Source: Leptospira licerasiae serovar Varillal str. VAR 010 (lineage in GTDB: Bacteria; Spirochaetota; Leptospiria; Leptospirales; Leptospiraceae). Taken from it: a stretch of 64,000 bases of DNA. The stretch covers positions 181,193 through 245,192 of the forward strand of contig NZ_AHOO02000012.1 in the NCBI RefSeq assembly GCF_000244755.1, in the 5' to 3' direction. The notes beneath the pieces were generated by a model, which saw only the letters and a list, made by a program, of their open reading frames with translations, was not told the DNA's origin and ran no database searches. The translations under genes were made by a program, and so were the position numbers. Below, piece after piece: positions 16,344-24,085 of the stretch (within the stretch, counting starts at the first letter, position 1; every line of letters starts with the position of its first letter).

Positions 16344-17697
16344 GAGAAATATCTCCGGAAGCCTGTTCCGCTCCTAAGGCCTCATCCGTAGGAGTTCCAA
16401 AACGTATGAAGTTAATAATGAATGCAATGATCCCCGAAGTAAACACAAGTGCTGCAAGAACCAAACCTAAGAAGTGAACTTGGATCTCCTTTTGAACGGT
16501 CAAAAAGTCCAATCCGAGTTTTCTTTCCAAGTAAACCTGCGCTATACCTGCTACGGCAAACGCTCCTGTCATTCCCAACATTCCAATATTGGAAGCCCAG
16601 AATGCAAAAAGTCCCGTCGGATTATTCCAAAGTTTTCTTCCGGTAAGTAAAGGCATCGCATAAGTTAAGATCGCAAACACGATCATTGCATACGCTCCCC
16701 AAAATGCAAGGTGACCGTGCATCGCAGTGATCAAAGTCCCATGAGTGTATAAATTCACTTGAGGAAGAGTATGAGCAAATCCTAAGAACCCCGCTCCCAC
16801 AAAAGACATGACCGCACTTCCGATCGTCCAGAAAAGAGCGATCGTATTGGGATGGTTTCTACCACTTTTTCGATACATGGAAATTGCGAACATTGCCATC
16901 GCGAGAAATGCAAGAGGCTCCAACATGGAGAAAAATCCACCTACCCATTTCCAATATTCAGGAACTCCAATATAGTAATAATGGTGGCCTGTCCCTAAAA
17001 TTCCGGATAAAAAAGTCAATCCTACAATAATATAGAGCCACTTTTCTATGACTTCACGGTCCACACCGGTGAGTTTAATGAGAAGGAAGGAAAGAATACC
17101 TCCCATGATCAATTCCCAAACGCCTTCCACCCAAAGATGGACAACCCACCAACGGAAATAAGAGTCCACTGTTTGGCTATTGAACTGGATCATTCCCGGA
17201 AGGTATAAAAGCGCGGCGGAAAAAAGACCGAAATATAGAACCAAAGCGGTTGTAGTGTATCTTTTCCCTTTCCAGACAGTCATTCCTATATTAAAAAGGA
17301 ATAATAGAACGTTGACCACTACCAGGTAATCCAAAGGACGAGGGATCTCTAAAAACTTTCTCCCTTCCCAAAAATTCAGGTGGAATCCTATGATGGATAC
17401 CACTCCCACCAAGATGAGCGATATCAGCTGAATATAAGCGAGTTTTTCCGAATAGATCTCTCTATCGGATTCGTCGGGAATAATATAGTGCGCGGCGCCC
17501 ATAAATCCTGTAAGAAGCCAAACCACCAATAAATTCGTATGAGTTGCTCTGGCGGCGTTGAATGGTATCCAATCATGCAAACCATCGAATCCCATTCGGG
17601 CGAATCCCATCACGAATCCGTAAATTATTTGTAAGGACAATAAGAGCATGCAGGTGGCAAAAAACCAATATGCAATTTTTTGAGATTTATACTTCAT
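16327..17697 (-). CDS. norB: NorB, nitric oxide reductase large subunit (cNOR type)
   Basis: 456 residues with about 12 membrane helices, the usual cNOR length; there is no N-terminal quinol-oxidase extension as in qNOR. Ligand residues fall in order: His53 (heme b), His187 with Glu191 and Glu195, His238-His239 (the non-heme FeB site with His187), and His327 and His329 (heme ligands in MHGHL). It reduces two NO to N2O in the cytoplasmic membrane, taking electrons from NorC. It lies 31 bp downstream of norC. Confidence 0.96.
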   Translation of the reverse strand: MKYKSQKIAYWFFATCMLLLSLQIIYGFVMGFARMGFDGLHDWIPFNAARATHTNLLVVWLLTGFMGAAHYIIPDESDREIYSEKLAYIQLISLILVGVVSIIGFHLNFWEGRKFLEIPRPLDYLVVVNVLLFLFNIGMTVWKGKRYTTTALVLYFGLFSAALLYLPGMIQFNSQTVDSYFRWWVVHLWVEGVWELIMGGILSFLLIKLTGVDREVIEKWLYIIVGLTFLSGILGTGHHYYYIGVPEYWKWVGGFFSMLEPLAFLAMAMFAISMYRKSGRNHPNTIALFWTIGSAVMSFVGAGFLGFAHTLPQVNLYTHGTLITAMHGHLAFWGAYAMIVFAILTYAMPLLTGRKLWNNPTGLFAFWASNIGMLGMTGAFAVAGIAQVYLERKLGLDFLTVQKEIQVHFLGLVLAALVFTSGIIAFIINFIRFGTPTDEALGAEQASGDISLARRS

Positions 17698-17728
17698 AAA
17701 GAAACCGTTATATTCTAATCCTATTTGT

Positions 17729-18415
17729 TTATTTCAACTGAGAAAGATAAGAGGACAGATCCTTGATCTCGCTTTCGCTAAGCGGAAGTTTAGGCATCGC
17801 AGTACCCGGCTTGACCTTTTGCGGATCTTTTAGCCAATTTTGTAGATATGCGATATCGTATTTTTTTCCGACGGAATCCAACGCGGGCCCCACATTTCCT
17901 CCCGAACCGGCAACAGAATGACATGCGGTGCAGATCTGTTTAAACTTTTCGGGCTGAGCGACTGCGGCGGACTCCGCATTTACAAGTTGAGTGGAAGATT
18001 TATATTCCGGCTTAGGAGGAAAACCTTTTAGATCCAACTCTCCATTCCATTTCAAGAATGCGATGATATCCGAGATCTCAGATTCCGAAAAATCGTATTT
18101 TACCATTTTTCTTTCTCCGGGATACATTGCCTGCGGATCCTTCAGAAAAACCCGGATCCATTCAGGACCTCTTCTTTCGTACACCTTGGTCAATTCAGGC
18201 GCATAATATGCTCCTTCTCCCAAGATCGTATGACATCCCATACAATTATTCTTTTCCCAAAGCTCTTTGCCTCGGATAACTTCTTCACTTAAAGTTTTAG
18301 AAGAAGGAGAAGAATAAACATACTTTAAAGAATCGTAAGTAAGTAATAGGAAAACTGCGGAGAATAAAAAAGTCCCGACCAGGAAAAATAATTTCGCCTG
18401 AAATTTTGTAAGCAT
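17729..18415 (-). CDS. norC: NorC with an extra C-terminal cytochrome c domain
   Basis: 228 residues, longer than the usual ~150. An N-terminal membrane helix (10-28) is followed by the NorC heme domain: CMGCH at 58-62 and axial Met104 in ERKMVKY. A second, class I cytochrome c domain follows a short linker, with CTACH at 162-166 and a likely axial Met207 (GTAMP). The reading frame is continuous, so this is a true diheme fusion. The extra domain probably receives electrons from soluble or membrane donors and passes them to the NorC heme. A Shine-Dalgarno AGGAAGAGGG precedes the ATG. The leader contains a terminator-like hairpin. Confidence 0.93.
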   Translation of the reverse strand: MLTKFQAKLFFLVGTFLFSAVFLLLTYDSLKYVYSSPSSKTLSEEVIRGKELWEKNNCMGCHTILGEGAYYAPELTKVYERRGPEWIRVFLKDPQAMYPGERKMVKYDFSESEISDIIAFLKWNGELDLKGFPPKPEYKSSTQLVNAESAAVAQPEKFKQICTACHSVAGSGGNVGPALDSVGKKYDIAYLQNWLKDPQKVKPGTAMPKLPLSESEIKDLSSYLSQLK

Positions 18416-18432
18416 ACCCTCTTCCTTATCTT

Positions 18433-18452
18433 AAAAAAAACGCGAGCTCGCG
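18433..18452 (-). terminator. terminator-like hairpin in the norC leader
   Basis: On the minus strand the 12-bp palindrome CGCGAGCTCGCG (18452-18441) is followed at once by eight T (18440-18433), 17 bases before the norC ATG. It has the form of an intrinsic terminator with a short GC stem. It could attenuate the nor operon or protect it from read-through from upstream. Confidence 0.55.
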
Positions 18453-18508
18453 CAAAACAGTGATTTAGAAATCGGGAGACATTTTGGCTGATTGTTTTAA
18501 AAATATCC

Positions 18509-18522
18509 TTGATGTAGATCAA
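18509..18522. promoter_or_regulatory. perfect Dnr/FNR-type box TTGATGTAGATCAA
   Basis: The sequence is an exact match to TTGAT-N4-ATCAA. It is centred 100 bp from the norC start and 73 bp from the regulator ATG, so it can serve both divergent genes. The regulator at 18589 carries the ExxSR recognition residues that read TTGAT half sites. Confidence 0.85.
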
Positions 18523-18588
18523 GAATATTAAGAAAATTTGGCAATCTTTTGACTTGAATTATTCCAAAAAGTGAACATAAAACGTGTT

Positions 18589-19275
18589 ATGGATAAAATG
18601 TTAAGCGTTCAAACAAGCGATCATTGGTCTGAGATCCAAGGAGAATTTGCAAACGAACTCTCATCGATTGGTATTCCAAAAAAAATCCTAAAAGGAGAAG
18701 TCGTTTTTGGAGAAAGAGATCCTTACGATGGATTTTTCGAGATCATATCAGGTATTTTTAAAGTATATTCCCTATCTCAGGACGGAAAAGAAGCCATTTT
18801 AAAAGTATTTTATCCGGGAGAATTGATTGCTTCCCATCCGATCTTTCAGCCGCAAGAACCTTGTTTTTATCCTGCATTCTGCGAAGCGCTAAAAGACGGA
18901 GAATTGATGTATTATCCGAAAAGGGAATTTACATCCTTTTTATTCGAAAATACCAAAGCGCTTTATTTATTTTCAGCGGTTACTATCCAACACCTGAACT
19001 ATTTCAGAAAAAAATTAGTGGAGAATCTACATCTCTCCGTAAAGGAAAGGATCTTAAATTTTTTGAAAGAATGCGGAGCCTCTCAAAAATCCATCACACT
19101 TCCGATCACCAAAAATCAATTAGCGTCATTAATTGGGACCACTCCCGAATCGGTCAGTCGGGCTTTCAGATCTCTGCTAGACGAATGTATTCTAGAAGAA
19201 AAAAATTCTAATTATCGAATAATCAAAGAAAATACATCCAACCAGACCAATGAATATCCCTCATTAAGACAATGA
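18589..19275 (+). CDS. Crp/Fnr-family regulator, Dnr/NnrR-type NO sensor
   Basis: About 229 residues from the ATG at 18589; a GTG at 18571 in frame would add six. An N-terminal cyclic-nucleotide-binding-like beta barrel (about 20-120), a long dimerisation helix (HLNYFRKKLVENLHLSVKER), and a winged helix-turn-helix whose recognition helix reads TPESVSRAF are visible. Glu, Ser and Arg there are the FNR-type contacts for TTGAT. There is no N-terminal cysteine cluster, so it is not an oxygen-sensing FNR. With the nor operon next door, an NO-sensing (Dnr/NnrR) role is the best inference. Confidence 0.88.
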   Translation: MDKMLSVQTSDHWSEIQGEFANELSSIGIPKKILKGEVVFGERDPYDGFFEIISGIFKVYSLSQDGKEAILKVFYPGELIASHPIFQPQEPCFYPAFCEALKDGELMYYPKREFTSFLFENTKALYLFSAVTIQHLNYFRKKLVENLHLSVKERILNFLKECGASQKSITLPITKNQLASLIGTTPESVSRAFRSLLDECILEEKNSNYRIIKENTSNQTNEYPSLRQ

Positions 19276-19318
19276 CCTTCGGTTATAATGACCATTTTTT
19301 AAGCTTGACCCTAATATA

Positions 19319-19331
19319 GTGCATACACACC
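19319..19331 (+). promoter_or_regulatory. GTGYATAYACAYC motif before the MarR gene
   Basis: GTGCATACACACC, 16 bp upstream of the MarR ATG and preceded by ATATA. A near-identical element lies before the thiolase gene, and a third, inverted, before the PDO gene at 59713. Confidence 0.5.
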
Positions 19332-19346
19332 ATCAGTTTAGAATAC

Positions 19347-19817
19347 ATGAAAAATAAACCTTCCTCTTCCGAACTCAAAAAAATAGGATTATCCTGTCTA
19401 AACGTAAGTTTAAGAAGAACCGCAAGATTAGTTACTTCCTATTATGATTCGATTCTCAAACCTTCCGGGCTTAGGATCACACAATTCAGCATTTTAGTCG
19501 GAATAGGATACGAAGAAGAATGTAGCATAACGGATCTTTCCAGGCTCACTGATATTGACAGAACCACCTTACAAAGAAGTTTAGAGATCTTAAAACGGGA
19601 CGGCTTGATCCGGATCGAAAAAAAAGAAGCAGGAAATATAAGGAACCTTTCCCTCACAAAAAAGGGAGAATCCAAATTAGCGGACGCTATCTTACTTTGG
19701 GAAGACGCACAGAGCGAACTTACTAAATCTTTAGGAAAATCTAAATTCCAGGAAACCTTAAGGGTCCTTTCTGAAGTAAGAAAAATCCCCGTATTAGAAA
19801 CCCAAAATCAGGTCTAA
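19347..19817 (+). CDS. MarR-family transcriptional regulator
   Basis: 156 residues, typical MarR length. The winged helix is visible: CSITDLSRLTDIDRTTLQRSLEILKRDGLI, then the wing NIRNLSLTKKGE with the family's LTxxG signature. Flanking helices mediate dimerisation. Dimers usually release DNA on binding small aromatic or thiol-reactive compounds. The single cysteine in the wing-helix lead (EECSI) could serve redox sensing, but this is speculative. It lies 66 bp ahead of the thiolase gene, and matching motifs upstream of both genes suggest it controls itself and the thiolase. Confidence 0.88.
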   Translation: MKNKPSSSELKKIGLSCLNVSLRRTARLVTSYYDSILKPSGLRITQFSILVGIGYEEECSITDLSRLTDIDRTTLQRSLEILKRDGLIRIEKKEAGNIRNLSLTKKGESKLADAILLWEDAQSELTKSLGKSKFQETLRVLSEVRKIPVLETQNQV

Positions 19818-19855
19818 TAAACATGCGGAGTTCGTAGGTTTTCAGCAATCATATA

Positions 19856-19868
19856 GTGTATATACATC
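19856..19868 (+). promoter_or_regulatory. GTGYATAYACAYC motif before the thiolase gene
   Basis: GTGTATATACATC, containing the palindrome TGTATATACA, lies 15 bp upstream of the thiolase ATG. ATATA precedes it and ATATA follows closely, as in the copy at 19319. Confidence 0.5.
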
Positions 19869-19883
19869 ATATAAGGAGACAAA

Positions 19884-21065
19884 ATGGTAGTCTTGATAGA
19901 CGGGGCAAGGACCCCTTTCGGAAAATTCGGAGGAGGATTAAAGGACTATAGTTCCTCCGACTTGGCGGTAATCACAGCTAAAGAAACAGTTCGTAAGATA
20001 GGTATAGATCCGTTAAAGATCGAAGAATCCATTTATGGAAATGTAATACAGGACGATAAGGACTCGGCCTATCTTGCGAGACATATATCTCTGAGGTCAG
20101 GACTATCCGAAAAGTCCAGTGCACTTACCGTAAATAGGTTATGCGGTTCCGGGCTTGAAAGTATCCTTATAGGCGCTAGAAAAATCCTCTCCAAAGAAAA
20201 CGATCTAATCCTTGCCGGCGGGACCGAATCCATGAGCAATGCACCCTTCGTATTAAAGGGGGCCAGATGGGGAAATAAGTATGGAGATACGATCGCGGAA
20301 GATAGATTGGCACAAAGCCTTACGGATTGTTTTGCGGATCTGACTATGGGAATGACTGCGGAAAATATCTCTCGACATTTCAAAATTTCCAGATCGGAAC
20401 AAGACGAATGGGCCGGAATTTCACAAGTAAGAGCGGAGAATGCAACAAAGAACGGGGCCTTCTCCTCCGAAATGATCCCCGTTCAAACAGGAGGTAAAAA
20501 ATCGATCTTATTAGACAAAGACGAACAGATAAGAGGAGAAGAATGTTTACCTCAATTAAAAAATCTGCCTACTGCATTCTTAAAAGATGGGACCGTCACA
20601 GCAGGAAATGCTTCCGGGATCAATGATGGAGCAGCCTCCGTTCTACTCGCTTCAGAAGATTGGGCAAAAAGTAACGGAACAAGTCCTTTGGCTTACATAT
20701 TAGGATATTCGAATATTGGTTGTGATCCCAGAATGATGGGTTTAGGTCCCGTATTCGCGATCCCTAAGGCTCTGCAAAATTCAGGATTAAGTTTAAAAGA
20801 TATAAACCTATTCGAGATCAATGAGGCCTACGCTTCTCAAACTTTGGCTGTGATCTCTAATTTGGGATTAGATCCTGAAAAAACGAATGTTAACGGAGGA
20901 GCGATCGCAATAGGTCATCCGCTCGGAGCCAGTGGAACCAGAGTGACCTTGGCATTGGCTTACGAGCTCAAACGTAGAGATCTTAGATACGGCGTAGCCT
21001 CTCTTTGTATAGGAGGAGGACAAGGGATTGCAATCGTATTAGAAAATTACGATAGAAGAAAATAG
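19884..21065 (+). CDS. thiolase (acetyl-CoA C-acyltransferase)
   Basis: 393 residues, the standard thiolase length, complete. The catalytic triad is present: nucleophile Cys87 in NRLCGSG, His345 in GHPLGASG and Cys375 in SLCIGGGQG. The N-terminal IDGARTPFGKFGG is also typical. It condenses or cleaves acyl-CoA with CoA in the cytoplasm; whether it works in beta-oxidation or in acetoacetyl-CoA synthesis cannot be told. ATAAGGAG is a good ribosome site. It sits behind a MarR gene with a shared upstream motif. Confidence 0.95.
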   Translation: MVVLIDGARTPFGKFGGGLKDYSSSDLAVITAKETVRKIGIDPLKIEESIYGNVIQDDKDSAYLARHISLRSGLSEKSSALTVNRLCGSGLESILIGARKILSKENDLILAGGTESMSNAPFVLKGARWGNKYGDTIAEDRLAQSLTDCFADLTMGMTAENISRHFKISRSEQDEWAGISQVRAENATKNGAFSSEMIPVQTGGKKSILLDKDEQIRGEECLPQLKNLPTAFLKDGTVTAGNASGINDGAASVLLASEDWAKSNGTSPLAYILGYSNIGCDPRMMGLGPVFAIPKALQNSGLSLKDINLFEINEAYASQTLAVISNLGLDPEKTNVNGGAIAIGHPLGASGTRVTLALAYELKRRDLRYGVASLCIGGGQGIAIVLENYDRRK

Positions 21066-21092
21066 CCCGCTTTCGATCGGAGAGATCCTAAA

Positions 21093-22715
21093 TTAAAAGG
21101 AAACGGGTAGTTTAAGCCTTCCTTTTAATTTCTCGATCTCTTCCGATTTTTTTTCAGCAGACCAATTCCATTCTTTTCCTGCGATCTCAACCGCTTTGGC
21201 GAGCACCTCGTCGGATGGAAGTCCGACAGTTCCAAGACCGGTTCGTCTTAGGAAAATATCCTGCAAATTCATTGCCATTTCGAAACGAATTGCATATAGG
21301 ACTTGGGCCGCTAATTCGCCATCCTCGTCCAATATTTCAGACAATTGTGCAGAAGAATCCGCCAATTGCAGAACTTCCTCGTATTCGGTCCCGTAATGAC
21401 GGACTAGATATTCTATCGTTTTTTTAGAAGTATCAGGATGAGAGATTTTAGCATTTTCTAAATAAGATTCTATATTAGGAATTTCGCATCCTTTTAGGAA
21501 TTTTTTCTCGGAAATACCCGGTCCCGTTTTTTTATTGGATTTTTTCCGGATAAGCCGGAATATTTTCCTCGCAAAGTGACGGCTAGTGGTGTATTTTCCA
21601 CCCACCGCACTGATCAACCCTTCTATTCCTTCTTCAGAATGGTCTTGCAATTCGGATTTTCTGGATGCTGAATACGTTTCCTTTTCTTCTCCTCCGGTTT
21701 CCGCAAGAGGCCTAAGTCCACCGTAAGCATATTCAATATCTTTCAACTCTAATTTTTCGGAAAGTAAACCGGATGAGTTGATATATTCCAAGAATTCCAA
21801 AATACTTTCCGGAGAGAGTTTCCAATCTTCCACAGAACCGTAATATGCCTTTTCAGTAGGGCCGATCATATTCTTCCCTCTCCAAGGAGCGAAACTAAAA
21901 TGCCCTTTTTTACCTACGTGAAGCACCATTGTATCGAAGTATTTCTTTGTGATCAGATAAATCCCTTCGGATCTTTTTTTAGGAACGGGAACTTTTATCC
22001 TTCCGGTTCCGTTCAAAATATCCTGACTCCACGGCCCTGAAGCATTCACGACCACCGAGGCTCTTAATTTTACGTTTTTATTATAAATAGTGTCTTTGAC
22101 TAAGGCTCCGATTACACGGTTTCCTTCGAAGAGCAATTCTTCCGTCTTTGTATAATTGGAAACGGAAGCGCCCTCTTGGACCGCCGATTTTAGAAATGCC
22201 AAAGTTAACCTTTCGGGACATGGCATGATACAATCATAGAAGTAGATTGCGGAGTCCATGTTCAAACCGCGACTTCGGATTTCCTCTTTAGAAAGTATTT
22301 TATGAGCAGGGATATTTTTAGATCTATCCCAAGTCCAATTCCTATCGAAAGAAAGTAAATCGTATACGAATAGACCGATCCTTTCCAAAAGGCCGGGATT
22401 TGGGAGTATCATCGGAAAAGGATAGACTAGATTTGGAGCAATATTGGATAAGATCCTTCTTTCTTTTAACGCTTCTCTGACTAAAGATAGATCAAAACGT
22501 TTTAAATATCTTAAACCGCCATGGATCAGTTTTCCGGTGGCAGATGATGTTGCTCCGCCAAAATCCTCTTTTTCTACCAAGGCAACCGAAAGTCCCCTGC
22601 TCGCCACCTCATATGCCAAGGAAGAGCCTGTAATCCCCCCGCCTATGATCAATACATCAAAGTAAGTCTCATCGCCTACTTTTTCGATAAAACGTTCCAA
22701 TTTTTGGGAGCTCAT
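21093..22715 (-). CDS. glpD: aerobic glycerol-3-phosphate dehydrogenase
   Basis: 540 residues, full length. The FAD-binding Rossmann motif GGGITG is at 25-30, followed by the GlpD-typical GGATSSATGKLIHGGLRYL segment and, later, ASVVVNASGPWS. The C-terminal helical domain (from about 400) is that of the DAO_C type. It oxidises sn-glycerol-3-phosphate to dihydroxyacetone phosphate and passes electrons to the quinone pool at the inner membrane. Its ATG overlaps the stop of the upstream phosphotransferase by 4 bp, so the two are coupled. Confidence 0.94.
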   Translation of the reverse strand: MSSQKLERFIEKVGDETYFDVLIIGGGITGSSLAYEVASRGLSVALVEKEDFGGATSSATGKLIHGGLRYLKRFDLSLVREALKERRILSNIAPNLVYPFPMILPNPGLLERIGLFVYDLLSFDRNWTWDRSKNIPAHKILSKEEIRSRGLNMDSAIYFYDCIMPCPERLTLAFLKSAVQEGASVSNYTKTEELLFEGNRVIGALVKDTIYNKNVKLRASVVVNASGPWSQDILNGTGRIKVPVPKKRSEGIYLITKKYFDTMVLHVGKKGHFSFAPWRGKNMIGPTEKAYYGSVEDWKLSPESILEFLEYINSSGLLSEKLELKDIEYAYGGLRPLAETGGEEKETYSASRKSELQDHSEEGIEGLISAVGGKYTTSRHFARKIFRLIRKKSNKKTGPGISEKKFLKGCEIPNIESYLENAKISHPDTSKKTIEYLVRHYGTEYEEVLQLADSSAQLSEILDEDGELAAQVLYAIRFEMAMNLQDIFLRRTGLGTVGLPSDEVLAKAVEIAGKEWNWSAEKKSEEIEKLKGRLKLPVSF

Positions 22716-23560
22716 TTACCTTCCTTTGAAATAGAAATGATCTCCCTGATCTCTTTTTGTAGCGCGGACCTTTCACTTTCTATATTCCAAAGTCCTAAAC
22801 GAAAAATTAATATTGGGAGCCTCCATTTTTCCACTTCCTTCCAATCCATTCCCGAAACGGAAAGATATCTTTTTAAATATCCTTTTAAAATGAACTTTCG
22901 AACCAGAGTATAAAATAAAACTTTCAAAAATGGAGTTCCTGGCCAAAGCTCAGCATCTTGGAATAGAAAAACTGTAGAAGCGACATCCGCTGCAGCGTCG
23001 CCTTTCAAAGCAGTCATCCAATCTATGATCACGAAAGAATCCTTGGTTACGACCACATTTTCGGGATGAAAATCCAGATGTAGAACTGAGGAGCCTTCCG
23101 GTAAATTTTCTATAAATTGTTTTGCGATCTTCTTTTCTTCTTTACTCAAAAAAGAAAGCGGTTCTTTAGAAAGGACTTTAATCGCTTCGGATCTGACATC
23201 CTTCAGCTTTTTGGTTTGTTTATTATGTAGATCGAGATGAAGGTCTGCGAGTATTTTGGAAAGACTAAAAATAGCTAGAGGTCTTTTGTCAGGAAGTTTA
23301 GTAAGGGAAATCCCCTCCAGTCTATCAAAGATTAGTCCATGTCTATCATCGATCTTAATCTTCTCATAACATTTCATGGAAGTAGCGCCTGCAGAAAATG
23401 CGATTACGGAATTAGAATATTCCGTATCCACCTCAGAGGTCGGGAATTCTTTAAAAAAAAGTTTTAGGATCTTATTCGGTCCGTATTCCGAAATTTCGGC
23501 GGATCTACCTATCGCGAGTGAATTTCCAGGACTTGGTCGTTTTGTTTTTTTAGCGGGCAT
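22712..23560 (-). CDS. APH/choline-kinase-like phosphotransferase
   Basis: 282 residues with the kinase-like fold of the aminoglycoside phosphotransferase family. The catalytic loop HLDFHPENV (161-169; Asp163, Asn168) and the metal-binding IIDW (Asp180) are intact. The substrate is unknown. Translational coupling to glpD (4-bp overlap) suggests glycerol, choline or a related phospholipid-derived alcohol rather than an antibiotic, but that is only an inference from context. Confidence 0.8.
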   Translation of the reverse strand: MPAKKTKRPSPGNSLAIGRSAEISEYGPNKILKLFFKEFPTSEVDTEYSNSVIAFSAGATSMKCYEKIKIDDRHGLIFDRLEGISLTKLPDKRPLAIFSLSKILADLHLDLHNKQTKKLKDVRSEAIKVLSKEPLSFLSKEEKKIAKQFIENLPEGSSVLHLDFHPENVVVTKDSFVIIDWMTALKGDAAADVASTVFLFQDAELWPGTPFLKVLFYTLVRKFILKGYLKRYLSVSGMDWKEVEKWRLPILIFRLGLWNIESERSALQKEIREIISISKEGK

Positions 23561-23665
23561 GATTTTTTTCTCTAAACTTGAGCAAAACTGATTCTATACT
23601 GATACATGCACGAGCAAGAAGTAATTTCTGAATTCCGTAATCTTATATAGGACTGGAACGGGTTC

Positions 23666-24016
23666 TTAAATAAGTTTGATACCGAATTTTTCAAGAACGT
23701 AATTGAAAGAAATAAAAAGTAAAACAGTCAATAATACACAGACACCAAGTGCGAACCAAAAACCGAATGCGGAATACAATCTAGGAAATGCTAAAAACAT
23801 TGGTAAAGTGGGGATCACAAACCAAAAAGTATAATATGCATGATTGGAGATCTTTTCTGGATCCGTCTTTTCAAACTGCAGCCAAAGCAACGTAAGAATG
23901 GTAACCAAAGGAAGAGAAGCGATCAAGGCTCCTAGACGGTCGTTCCTGCGGGCGACCTCAGAGATCAGAACCACCAAAGCGGAAGTCACTGCGTATTTAA
24001 ATATAAGATATAACAT
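23666..24016 (-). CDS. DUF3147 family small membrane protein
   Basis: 116 residues, nearly all hydrophobic, with about four membrane helices. The family-typical start with SALVVLISEVARRNDRLGALIASLPLVTILTL and the middle WFVIPTLPMFLAFPRLY support DUF3147. Function is unknown. It is separated from its neighbours by about 70-100 bp. Confidence 0.78.
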   Translation of the reverse strand: MLYLIFKYAVTSALVVLISEVARRNDRLGALIASLPLVTILTLLWLQFEKTDPEKISNHAYYTFWFVIPTLPMFLAFPRLYSAFGFWFALGVCVLLTVLLFISFNYVLEKFGIKLI

Positions 24017-24085
24017 TGGATCTCAGAAATTATAAAGTAATAATTTAAAGATCCGATAAAAGTATACAAGTTAAAAAATGGAGTA

